Positions 1 to 7,103 of a DNA stretch of 36,418 nucleotides are shown piece by piece. Origin of the DNA: Mesorhizobium sp. (GTDB taxonomy: Bacteria > Pseudomonadota > Alphaproteobacteria > Rhizobiales > Rhizobiaceae); the NCBI RefSeq assembly GCF_004963255.1, contig NZ_SUGA01000048.1:1-36418 (forward strand), given 5' to 3'. The notes below the pieces were generated by a model. That model was not told the DNA's origin, made no database searches, and saw nothing but the letters and a program-made list of their open reading frames with translations. The position numbers were made by a program, and so were the translations under genes. Numbering within the stretch: the stretch's first letter is position 1; the number at the start of each line of letters is the position of its first letter.

Positions 1-829
1 TGACGGCGGCGATCTTCAGGCCGCCACGCAGCTTGTTGACGACCAGCGTGGCCAGAGCCTCGCCTTCGACGTCTTCCGAGATGATGAGCAGCGGCTTCGA
101 GGTCTGCACGACGGCTTCGAGAACCGGCAGCATGGCCTGGAGGTTGGACAGCTTCTTCTCGTGCAGGAGGATGTAGACGTCCTCGAGTTCGGCAACCATC
201 TTGTCGGCGTTGGTGACGAAGTAGGGCGAGAGGTAGCCGCGGTCGAACTGCATGCCTTCGACGACTTCGAGTTCGGTCTCGGCGGTCTTGGCTTCCTCAA
301 CCGTGATGACGCCTTCGTTGCCGACCTTCTGCATCGCTTCGGCGATCATCTTGCCGACCGAAGCATCGCCGTTGCCGGCGATGGTGCCGACCTGGGCAAC
401 CTCTTCGGAGGTCTTGATCTTCTTGGCGTTCTTGATCAGGGTCGCAACGACGTCGGTTACCGCGAGGTCGATGCCGCGCTTCAGGTCCATCGGGTTCATG
501 CCGGCGGCAACGGCCTTGTGGCCTTCCTGGACGATCGACTGCGCCAGAACGGTCGCGGTCGTGGTGCCGTCGCCAGCGATGTCGTTGGTCTTCGAAGCAA
601 CTTCGCGGACCATCTGCGCGCCCATGTTTTCGAACTTGTCCTCAAGCTCGATTTCCTTGGCGACGGTGACGCCGTCCTTGGTGATGCGCGGGGCGCCGAA
701 CGACTTGTCGATGACCACGTTGCGGCCCTTGGGGCCGAGCGTGACCTTCACCGCGTCAGCGAGGATGTTGACACCGCGCAGCATGCGCTCGCGGGCATCG
801 CGGGAGAATTTTACGTCTTTGGCAGCCAT
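1..829 (-). CDS. groEL: Chaperonin GroEL (60 kDa), N-terminal 276 residues; runs off the window edge
   Basis: ATP-driven folding chaperonin, large subunit, cytosolic. Reading the minus strand from the ATG at 829 gives MAAKDVKFSRDARERML, then the family landmarks VTLGPKGRNVV, the ATP-site GDGTTTATVL and NPMDLKRGID, and the apical domain region FDRGYLSPYF. The frame is open to the left edge, so the equatorial and intermediate segments and part of the apical domain are present and the 3' half lies outside. The Shine-Dalgarno AGGAG lies inside the last codons of the upstream groES frame, whose stop is only 2 bases from this ATG, so the two genes form a bicistronic groESL operon. A CIRCE element precedes groES and implies HrcA control. 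Rhizobia usually carry several groESL copies; nothing here shows whether this one is the housekeeping copy. Identification is secure. Confidence 0.96.
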   Translation of the reverse strand, partial: MAAKDVKFSRDARERMLRGVNILADAVKVTLGPKGRNVVIDKSFGAPRITKDGVTVAKEIELEDKFENMGAQMVREVASKTNDIAGDGTTTATVLAQSIVQEGHKAVAAGMNPMDLKRGIDLAVTDVVATLIKNAKKIKTSEEVAQVGTIAGNGDASVGKMIAEAMQKVGNEGVITVEEAKTAETELEVVEGMQFDRGYLSPYFVTNADKMVAELEDVYILLHEKKLSNLQAMLPVLEAVVQTSKPLLIISEDVEGEALATLVVNKLRGGLKIAAV

Positions 830-831
830 TT

Positions 832-1188
832 TTAGCTCCTGGCAGGGGCTTCAATCGAGCCCGGGAATTCAGTTGACGAAAGGGCCTGATATGAGCCGAT
901 GATGCCCATGATGTCGGATTCCTTCATGATCAGAAGGTCTTCGCCATTGAGCTTGACTTCCGTGCCCGACCACTTGCTGAACAGGATGCGGTCGCCGGCC
1001 TTGACGTCCAGCGGGACCAGCTTGCCAGCTTCGTCACGAGCGCCGAAGCCGACAGCGATGATCTCGCCTTCCTGCGGCTTTTCCTTTGCCGTGTCGGGGA
1101 TGATGATCCCGCCAGCGGTCTTGGATTCGGATTCGACCCGGCGAACGACCACGCGGTCATGCAGCGGGCGGAACTTCGACTTTGCCAT
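832..1188 (-). CDS. groES: Co-chaperonin GroES (10 kDa) with an unusual 20-residue C-terminal extension
   Basis: Lid of the GroEL folding chamber. The 118-residue frame starts MAKSKFRPLHDRVVVRR and contains the mobile loop (ESKTAGGIIIP, residues 20-31) and the ending LLIMKESDIMGIIG, where the family normally stops at about residue 98. Here the frame continues for 20 more residues (SYQALSSTEFPGSIEAPARS) and stops 2 bases before groEL. The codon after GGC is TCA; a TGA there would restore the usual length, so a single-base stop loss is the simplest explanation (inference). Two other residues look unusual from memory of rhizobial homologues: F48 in AVGFGARDE, where a small residue or proline is usual, and S71 in LFSKWSG, where glycine is usual. 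The copy may be drifting. The operon is headed by CIRCE at 1228-1254. Confidence 0.95.
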   Translation of the reverse strand: MAKSKFRPLHDRVVVRRVESESKTAGGIIIPDTAKEKPQEGEIIAVGFGARDEAGKLVPLDVKAGDRILFSKWSGTEVKLNGEDLLIMKESDIMGIIGSYQALSSTEFPGSIEAPARS

Positions 1189-1227
1189 TTTCGGATTTTT
1201 CCCTGGTGCGCTGTTGAGGGGTTTTTG

Positions 1228-1254
1228 TTAGCACTCGCGATGGACGAGTGCTAA
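1228..1254 (-). promoter_or_regulatory. CIRCE operator (HrcA-binding inverted repeat) of groESL
   Basis: TTAGCACTC at 1228-1236, a 9-base spacer, and GAGTGCTAA at 1246-1254. This is an exact match to the CIRCE consensus TTAGCACTC-N9-GAGTGCTAA, placed about 40 bases upstream of the groES start. The heat-shock repressor HrcA binds such sites, so the operon should be derepressed by heat or misfolding stress. Confidence 0.95.
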
Positions 1255-1598
1255 CGCGATAGTGAGGTAGGCTGTAAGCGGGCACTCGTCAAGACGGACG
1301 AGGGCAGGCGAGGAGCTCTGGCCCCCTCCCCGGTGGAACCCAACGCATACGCGGCATCCGCGTTGATGGCTGCGAGCCCCACATTTCCATTGAATTCGGC
1401 GTCATGACGCCAACTTGCTCGCGCCGCTTCCAAGTCGTCAGTCGTGCTGCCGTCAGCACGAACATAGGGCTGCGCTTCACTTCCCGTCGAAGCCGCGGCA
1501 AGCAGCGTCGCCGTCAGCACGCTCCTTTGCAGATGCTTGCCAAAGGTGGACAGTGAGCGCACCTGCGCCGGGCTGTTGGTGCGAACGTAAGACGTCAT
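1251..1598 (-). pseudogene. N-terminal stub of a subtilisin-like (S8) autotransporter protease
   Basis: The ATG at 1598 follows a good ribosome site (AAGGAG, 6-base spacer) and opens a 115-residue frame. The beginning has a basic and hydrophobic stretch ending ATLLAAASTGSEAQP, which reads as a signal peptide. Next comes a segment with WRHDAEFNGNVGLAAINADA and AYALGSTGEG. Autotransporter subtilases have a similar stretch just before the catalytic Asp (family knowledge from memory). The frame then turns into unrelated residues and ends at the CIRCE element, so the Asp, His and Ser of the protease and the beta-barrel are all missing. I read it as a 5' gene fragment cut off when the groESL segment was joined here. 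A short secreted peptide cannot be excluded. Confidence 0.6.
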
Positions 1599-1604
1599 TG
1601 ACAA

Positions 1605-2608
1605 CTCCTTTTTGCAAGTCGAGCCCCTTCTCCACCTTCGGCCGCCGTCGACGCGAAGAAGTCCGCATCGCGTTGAAGACGAGCTGCGAAAAAGAGAAAG
1701 ATGTGTTTGATGGCTGCGGCCCCAACGGTGCCTTCAGATTTGAGATCACTTCCGCCGCGAGCGGCTGAAGCTCCTCGCAACGTCAAATCGAATCTGCTGC
1801 CAAGCCTCCAGGAAAGGAGAGCATTGCTCATCTCGCGCTTGTGCATGCAGTCAACCTTCGATCCGTGTTGCCACATCAAGAGCAAATGCCGTGCCAAAGC
1901 TCACTGGGAAGTGAACGCATGGCTCTCCCTGAAAACCTCACAAATCCAGCATGGTCAATTGTGCGGAACCCGACATGCGTCTTCTGCCACTGTCAGCTTT
2001 CGGACAGGCATGACGCGTTTCGCGCCGACCACCGGTCGATCGGTTTTGGGGCCGGTCTGTTCGCCTCATAAGAGCGCGTTACATTGCGTAGCGGTTTCCC
2101 GAGCGCCGCCACATGACACTGGACCTGCAGGTAGCACCGGCTTCTCATCCAGCCTTACTTTGGCCCCCTCGCGTATCAAATTCCCGCTGGCGAGCCCTGC
2201 TTTCATAGATCGCACCATGCCGGATGTCTGCTCTGGCGCCCGACCCGCTGGCACGATCTCGATCCGGCATAAGGGCGCAGCATCTTTGCAGGCCGTTTCA
2301 TCCCGGCGTCCTGCTTGGCTGACAGACCGCACTTGGCGAGCGGTCTCCATGCTCTCTCCAAGGACCATCCCTGCGGCTGGCTTGTCGACCTATGGGCGGG
2401 TCCGGCCGCCCGAAACCCTCGCGCCATCAGCTTTTTTCCCCGCCGCCTGCGGCGGCTTCCTCGCGCCGCTTCGCTCACAAAAAAGCTGCCCGCTCGGGTC
2501 CTTCACTGTCGCTGCGGCCCTGTCGGATTCAGGCGGTCCTGACGCGCCCATTACGGTGCGCCATCGCAGGGGATGGTCCCCGGCGAAACCACAAAAGGAG
2601 ACTTCGAA
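1605..2608. other. About 1 kb without a supported gene, upstream of the DUF736 gene
   Basis: Several long frames cross this stretch on both strands, the longest open on the plus strand from 1701 to 2612. None has a convincing ribosome site, recognisable motif or plausible composition, and they overlap each other, as expected in GC-rich DNA. The right part (2428-2488) holds a notable inverted repeat, described separately. A promoter for the conjugation operon, and possibly the transfer origin, would be expected hereabouts; I cannot point to a nick site. Confidence 0.5.
2428..2488. repeat. Large inverted repeat with nested GC-rich hairpin upstream of the DUF736 gene
   Basis: The arms CAGCTTTTTT (2428-2437) and AAAAAAGCTG (2479-2488) are perfect complements 41 bases apart. 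Nested inside is a smaller palindrome, GCCGCCTGCGGCGGC (about 2442-2456). Because the T-tract lies in the left arm and the A-tract in the right arm, it could act as a terminator-like structure for either strand. It lies about 120 bases before the first gene of the relaxase operon. It could be a terminator, an attenuator or part of a transfer origin; the sequence alone does not decide. Confidence 0.6.
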
Positions 2609-2932
2609 ATGACCGCGATCGGTTACGTCAACAAGCAGGAAAACGGCGCCTACAAGGGCCAGTTCAAGACGCTCAGCGTCCGCGCCGACATCGATATCGT
2701 CCCCAACCAGGCCAAGAGCGCCGATAACCATCCCGACTTCCGGGTGCTTACGCAAGGGGTCGAAGTCGGCGCTGGCTGGATCCGCACCGGCGAGACTTCC
2801 GGCAAGGATTATGTGAGCCTGTCGATTGCAGCGCCGGAGTTCGGACCGCGCAAGCTCTACGCCAATCTCGGCCGAGCCGCCGGCCAGGACGATCACGACA
2901 CCTACGCCATCATCTGGAACCCGGCCGACTGA
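2609..2932 (+). CDS. DUF736 family protein
   Basis: A 107-residue protein beginning MTAIGYVNKQENGAYKGQFK and containing the family features DIDIVPN, DFRVLTQGVEVGAGW and the C-terminal DDHDTYAIIWNPAD. The ATG at 2609 is preceded by AAGGAG at a 7-base spacing, which decides the start over the upstream in-frame start-like codon. The family has no established biochemical function. It recurs at the head of the TraF-relaxase gene group in alphaproteobacterial conjugative elements, and its compact single-domain form suggests a small cytosolic accessory protein of transfer or single-stranded DNA handling (inference). It is followed by a strong stem-loop and then by the HTH gene. Confidence 0.9.
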   Translation: MTAIGYVNKQENGAYKGQFKTLSVRADIDIVPNQAKSADNHPDFRVLTQGVEVGAGWIRTGETSGKDYVSLSIAAPEFGPRKLYANLGRAAGQDDHDTYAIIWNPAD

Positions 2933-2945
2933 CCGGCCGAGATAA

Positions 2946-2977
2946 GAGCCTCGCGCCGCAGCCCCGGCGCGGGGCTC
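2946..2977 (+). terminator. GC-rich stem-loop after the DUF736 gene (possible terminator or attenuator)
   Basis: The arms GAGCCTCGCGCCG (2946-2958) and CGGCGCGGGGCTC (2965-2977) pair at 12 of 13 positions around a 6-base loop. There is no clear run of T after it, so it is a weak candidate for an intrinsic terminator. It may instead protect the transcript or attenuate reading into the next gene. A second small palindrome (CCGCCCT-AA-AGGGCGG, 3006-3021) follows in the same gap. Confidence 0.45.
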
Positions 2978-3113
2978 ATTCCCAGGAGTTCCACCCAAAC
3001 CCCGTCCGCCCTAAAGGGCGGCGAAAACTCTCCCCCGACTCTTCGCCCGTCCCCGAGACGATCTCCCTCGCCCATCCTCGCCCTCGCTTGTCCGAAGCGA
3101 AACGAGGATCATC

Positions 3114-3383
3114 ATGGACGACGAAAACGAACGCGCGGCCCGCGCGAAAAAGGGCAGCCCGTTTCTCAGCACAGCCCAAGCCGCCTTCTATATCGGGCTC
3201 TCCCAGCGCACGCTCGAAAAGATGCGGCTCAAGGGCGGCGGCCCGAAATTCCGCAAGCACGGCCGCTATGTCCGCTATCACATCGACGAACTCGACCATT
3301 GGTCGAAAGGACACCCGCAGCACTCCATCGCCGGCGATGGCAAGGCCGGTTCCGGCCAGGGCGGCACGGGAGGCCGTTCATGA
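3114..3383 (+). CDS. rdfS: Excisionase-like helix-turn-helix protein (RdfS/AlpA type)
   Basis: An 89-residue protein with a winged-helix HTH_17/MerR-like core. LSTAQAAFYIGLSQRTLEKM (about residues 18-37) is the helix-turn-helix and FRKHGRYVRYHIDELDHW (about 47-64) the wing and third helix. The tail is Gly-rich and disordered. ATG at 3114 follows GAGG at a suitable distance. Its stop overlaps the next ATG (ATGA), so it is translationally coupled to the TraF gene. In the Mesorhizobium symbiosis ICE described by Ramsay and colleagues, a small protein of this kind, RdfS, is the recombination directionality factor that drives excision with IntS, and its gene lies upstream of the relaxase gene rlxS. 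The same position here supports that role, but no integrase is in view, and a transcriptional regulator of the relaxase operon is the alternative. Confidence 0.75.
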   Translation: MDDENERAARAKKGSPFLSTAQAAFYIGLSQRTLEKMRLKGGGPKFRKHGRYVRYHIDELDHWSKGHPQHSIAGDGKAGSGQGGTGGRS

Positions 3384-3928
3384 GGCGGCGCCCTTCCATC
3401 CATCTGATCGGCAGCCGCCTGAGGCGTGTTCGAGCCCGTAAGACGGTCGCCTTGGCCGCGGCCGGTCTCGGTCTTTTGGGCTTCACGGCGCTGGGAAAGC
3501 CCGCCCCTTGGCTGGTCTGGAACGCCTCGGCCAGCGCGCCGATCGGCCTTTACCGCATCGCTGCGGGAGCGCTGGCGCGTGGCGATCTCGTGCTCGTGCG
3601 CCCGCCTGAATACGCGGCGTATCTCGCCGCCGAGCGCAGCTATCTGCCTCGCAATGTGCCGCTGGCAAAACGTCTTGCAGCGCTGCCGGACGATAATGTC
3701 TGCGCCTTCAATGACGCCATCATCATCGGCGGCGACATCGTCGCGCGCCGGCTCAAAATCGACGCCGAAGGCCGACCTTTGCCATGGTGGAACGGCTGCC
3801 GAGCGCTCGGGGATAACGAGGTTTTCCTGCTCGGCAGCGACAAAAACCGCTCCTTCGACAGCCGCTATTTCGGGCCTGTTCCCACTCAAAATGTCATCGG
3901 GAGGCTCGTACCACTATGGACCGAGTGA
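3380..3928 (+). CDS. traF: TraF-type conjugal transfer signal peptidase (S26 family)
   Basis: A 182-residue membrane-anchored serine protease. The basic N-terminus and hydrophobic helix (about residues 22-38, TVALAAAGLGLLGFTAL) is followed by NASASAPIGLYRI with the likely nucleophile S52, and by VPLAKRLAALP with the likely catalytic lysine K97. The C-terminal block has GDNEVFLLGSDKNRSFDSRY, the conserved S26 box. In RP4 the homologous TraF matures the TrbC pilin, here encoded 24 kb downstream. The start at 3380 overlaps the stop of the HTH gene. The gene overlaps the following transglycosylase gene by 13 bases, so the four genes from the HTH protein to the relaxase probably form one transcript. 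Confidence 0.92.
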   Translation: MRRRPSIHLIGSRLRRVRARKTVALAAAGLGLLGFTALGKPAPWLVWNASASAPIGLYRIAAGALARGDLVLVRPPEYAAYLAAERSYLPRNVPLAKRLAALPDDNVCAFNDAIIIGGDIVARRLKIDAEGRPLPWWNGCRALGDNEVFLLGSDKNRSFDSRYFGPVPTQNVIGRLVPLWTE

Positions 3929-4599
3929 CCCTCCTCTTGTTGGGCATGATCGCCATTGCGCCATGCGCCTGTTCCGCCTCGACCGGCGCTGAGCCGGTCG
4001 CCATCTCCCAAAGTCCGCAGCTGCGAAAGTGGCAGACGTTGGTATCGGAAGCAAGCCGGCGCTTCCATATTCCCCAAGCCTGGATCTATGCCGTCATGGC
4101 TGCCGAAAGCGGCGGCAAGACAATGCGCGGCGGCCGCCCCATCACCTCCCCCGCTGGCGCCATGGGCCTCATGCAGGTGATGCCCGGCACCTATGAAGAG
4201 ATGCGGGTCGAACACGGCCTTGGGCCTAACCCCCACGATCCGCGCGACAATATCCTGGCCGGCACGGCCTATCTCAGTGCCATGTATGACCGCTTCGGAT
4301 TTCCTGGCCTGTTTGGCGCCTACAATGCCGGTCCCGAGCGCTACGACGAGCATTTGAAGCGTGGCAAACCGCTGCCAGAAGAGACCGTCGAGTACCTCGA
4401 CCAACTCAAGGCGGCCGGAGTTTCGGCGGCCGACATCGAGGCGTTCGAAAGCCAATCTGTCGCTCCAAAGGCGCAAATCGCTCCTCTCGGACGGTCGCTG
4501 TTCTTCATTCATGACGGTGTTCACTCAGGCGTGCGAAACGGCGATCTCTTCGTGCCGCTCGGCAAGGACGGCGCGCAGCCGAAGGAGCCGGTGCGTTAG
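3916..4599 (+). CDS. Lytic transglycosylase (SLT domain, VirB1-like) of the transfer apparatus
   Basis: A 227-residue protein that opens the peptidoglycan for the conjugation channel. An N-terminal export signal (LLLLGMIAIAPCACSAS) contains a Cys that may be lipidated. The SLT fold follows: catalytic Glu E64 in MAAESGGKT, then GAMGLMQVMPGTY (about 81-93) and FGAYNAGP (about 133-140). The last 80 residues form a variable tail (FIHDGVHSGVRNGDLFVPLG) with no recognised domain. Its start overlaps the end of traF, and the gene ends about 180 bases before the relaxase frame. Confidence 0.9.
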   Translation: MDRVTLLLLGMIAIAPCACSASTGAEPVAISQSPQLRKWQTLVSEASRRFHIPQAWIYAVMAAESGGKTMRGGRPITSPAGAMGLMQVMPGTYEEMRVEHGLGPNPHDPRDNILAGTAYLSAMYDRFGFPGLFGAYNAGPERYDEHLKRGKPLPEETVEYLDQLKAAGVSAADIEAFESQSVAPKAQIAPLGRSLFFIHDGVHSGVRNGDLFVPLGKDGAQPKEPVR

Positions 4600-4777
4600 C
4601 CATGGCGGACGGGGGCGCGTCTGGCGGGGCTGGGCGCGGAAGGCAAGATAAAGGTACCGCCTCCAGGAGGCGGTTAAATCTTTGTCTGCACATCGTTTTT
4701 CCGGGAGGCTGCCGCCGGTGCCAAGAGGGTTTGACGTGTAAGTGTCTGATTTTGCTTGATATGTCTGGGAGGCTCGC

Positions 4778-6748
4778 ATTAAGGATGACGAGTTCAGGCC
4801 GAAGCTCGGCAAAATCGGGTCGCGCGGCTCGAAGGCCGGCAAACGCTATGCCGGCCAGGTTCGTGCGGCGATCAACCGGGCTGGCGGCCGGCCGCAACGC
4901 GGTGGTCGCTTCACAGGAAGCCGGACAGGGCGCGGCGGGGCGGCCGCCGCACTGCTGAAATCGCGCGACCGGTATGCCGCCTTCCGCCAGCGCCGGGTGA
5001 TCGTCAAGGCGCGGGTCGTCAAGCTCGCCGGCAAGGGCGCGGACGGGGCGCGTGCCCATCTACGCTATCTTCAGCGCGACGGGGTCACCCGCGAAGGTGA
5101 ACCTGGCGAGCTCTACGGCGCCGACAGCGGCCGCGTCGACGGCAAGGCGTTCATCGATCGCGCGGACGGCGACCGCCATCAGTTCCGCTTCATCGTCGCT
5201 GCCGAAGACGGCATCGAGTACGACGACCTCAAGGCGCTGACGCGGCGGCTCATGGCGCAGATGCAGGAAGACCTCGGCACGAAGCTCGACTGGGTCGCGG
5301 TCGATCATTTCAACACCGGCCACCCGCACAGCCACATCATCGTCCGTGGCAGGGACGACCGTGGCGAGAACCTGGTCATCGCGCGCGAATATATCTCATC
5401 TGGCATCCGCGAGCGGGCGGCCGAGCTGGTCAGCCTCGATCTCGGTCCGCGAACCGACCGCGAGATTGAGCTTCGCCTGCGCCGGGAAATGGAGCAGGAA
5501 CGCTTCACCAGCATCGACCGTCGGCTGCTCAGCATGCGTGATGATGACGGCCTGGTCTCGCCGGGCGGTCCCGACGCCATTCGCCAGACGCTGCACCAGG
5601 GACGGCTGCGCAAGCTCGAGCGGATGGGTCTGGCCGCGGAGGTCGGCGCTGGCTCCTGGCGCCTCGACGATGAGCTCGAAGCCACGCTGCGCCGCACCGG
5701 CGAACGCGGCGACATCATCAAGACCATGCACCGCGAACTGACCGGCAAGGGGCTTGCCCGCAGGGCCGCCGACTGGGTGATCCACGATCGATCCGGCGAG
5801 CCCGTCCAGTCTCTCGTCGGTCGCGTTGTCGCGCGTGGACTGGCCGACGAGATCAATGACCGCCATTACATGATCGTCGACGCCGTCGACGGTAAGAGCC
5901 ATTGGATCAACATCGGTAGAGGCGAGGCGATGGAAACGATGCCTAATGGCTGCATCGTGCGTGTCGCGCCAAGGAACACCGAGCCGAGGCAGGTCGATCG
6001 TACCATCGCCGAAATCGCCGCCGCGCATGGCGGCCGTTACGACGTCGATATGCACCTGAAGCATGACCCATCCGCCACCGAGAGCTTTGCGCGAACGCAT
6101 GTGCGGCGGCTGGAGGCGATCCGCCGCGCGACCGGCGGCGTTGAGCGAGAGCCGAACGGCACCTGGCTCATCGCGCCGGACCATCTCGATCGCGTCGCGA
6201 ATTATGAGGGCCAGCGGGCCAGGGCCGAGCCTGTCGTTGCCGACAAGCTCTCCTCAATGGCGCTGGAGCGACAGGTCAGCTTCAACGGCGCCACCTGGCT
6301 CGACCGGGAGCTGGTTGCCGATAGACCCGAGCCTTTGCACGGATCCGGCTTCGGCCGCGACGTGAGAGAGGCGCAAGCTCGCCGGCGGCAGTGGCTGATC
6401 GCGCAAGGCCTCGCGCATAAAGAACAGGATGGGATCGTCTATCGAGCCAACATGCTTTCGATCCTGCGCCAGCGAGAACTGAACCGTGTTGCTGGCCAAC
6501 TGTCGGAGGAACTTGGCCTGCCCTATGCCGAAGCGCGATCCGGAGGACGAGTAGAGGGTACGCTCCGCCGCTCCGTCGAGCTTGCCAGCGGAAAATATGC
6601 CGTCGTTGAAAAGTCGCGCGAGTTCACGCTGGTGCCATGGCGGCCGGTGCTTGAGCGCCATGTGGGCAAGGAGGTCTCCGGTGTCGTGAGTGGGGAGGGG
6701 ATTTCATGGACCGTCGGCCGGCAAAGGAGCGGACCTGGTGTTTCGTGA
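4778..6748 (+). CDS. rlxS: Conjugative relaxase (MOB_P/VirD2-like, DUF3363 tail); apparent ATT start
   Basis: Nicks the transfer origin and pilots the strand. The read frame gives about 656 residues. The active-site region has HLRYLQRDG (Y97 a candidate nucleophile) and VDHFNTGHPHSHIIVRGRD with the metal-binding triad H182, H184, H186. The C-terminal two thirds is the DUF3363 region and ends LVPWRPVLERHVG...VGRQRSGPGVS. The usual N-terminus (DDEFRPKLGKIGSRGSKAG) is in frame but has no ATG or GTG. The codon at the expected place is ATT (4778), 5 bases after GGGAGG, just downstream of an in-frame TGA at 4757. The first conventional start is GTG at 4997, which would remove 73 conserved basic residues but keep the triad. 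By position and family this matches RlxS of the Mesorhizobium symbiosis ICE. Residue numbers assume the ATT start. Confidence 0.88.
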   Translation: MKDDEFRPKLGKIGSRGSKAGKRYAGQVRAAINRAGGRPQRGGRFTGSRTGRGGAAAALLKSRDRYAAFRQRRVIVKARVVKLAGKGADGARAHLRYLQRDGVTREGEPGELYGADSGRVDGKAFIDRADGDRHQFRFIVAAEDGIEYDDLKALTRRLMAQMQEDLGTKLDWVAVDHFNTGHPHSHIIVRGRDDRGENLVIAREYISSGIRERAAELVSLDLGPRTDREIELRLRREMEQERFTSIDRRLLSMRDDDGLVSPGGPDAIRQTLHQGRLRKLERMGLAAEVGAGSWRLDDELEATLRRTGERGDIIKTMHRELTGKGLARRAADWVIHDRSGEPVQSLVGRVVARGLADEINDRHYMIVDAVDGKSHWINIGRGEAMETMPNGCIVRVAPRNTEPRQVDRTIAEIAAAHGGRYDVDMHLKHDPSATESFARTHVRRLEAIRRATGGVEREPNGTWLIAPDHLDRVANYEGQRARAEPVVADKLSSMALERQVSFNGATWLDRELVADRPEPLHGSGFGRDVREAQARRRQWLIAQGLAHKEQDGIVYRANMLSILRQRELNRVAGQLSEELGLPYAEARSGGRVEGTLRRSVELASGKYAVVEKSREFTLVPWRPVLERHVGKEVSGVVSGEGISWTVGRQRSGPGVS

Positions 6749-7103
6749 GATGGTGTACAGCTTTTTAGCCAGCGGCGCGGGCAGCCATGCGAGCCCGCGT
6801 AGACCTTATGGCCGCACGCCCGCAATCGGTCGCATGGACCTGCCAGGCGGGGCGGCTTTGGAGCGTTCGGACCCGACACGCTGCGTGAGTGGCCAGACTT
6901 CGAGCGCTCGAAGATGCGGACTGTTGTCTGCTGGCCGGCGTTATTCCGGCTGGCCTATGACCGCGGCGCAACAGTTCACCGCTGAAGTTGCCACGGGCGA
7001 ACATCGACAAGAGAAAAAACACCATTGCGCGTTACAAATCGCCGTTGAAAGCGTTTAGGTTGCATGCGCTTCGCCAAGTAAACGGATACCCCAGAAGAGA
7101 GCC
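6749..7103. other. Intergenic stretch at the left edge of the accessory block
   Basis: I see no gene in these 355 bases. This is where traG would be expected. The last 15 bases before ietA (CCAGAAGAGAGCC) contain a weak ribosome site. A promoter for ietAS probably lies here, but no clear -35/-10 pair stands out. Confidence 0.4.

Noticed and set aside
161..902. Plus-strand open frames of 216-224 codons
   Set aside because: They are the antisense of groEL, whose minus-strand translation is unmistakable.
1991..2012. Possible tts box (GTCAGCTTTCGGACAG)
   Set aside because: One base short in the spacer and mismatched in the right half; no effector-like gene follows.
1701..2612. 303-codon plus-strand frame
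   Set aside because: No ribosome site, no recognisable motif, residue composition typical of random GC-rich DNA, and it overlaps the ribosome site of the DUF736 gene.
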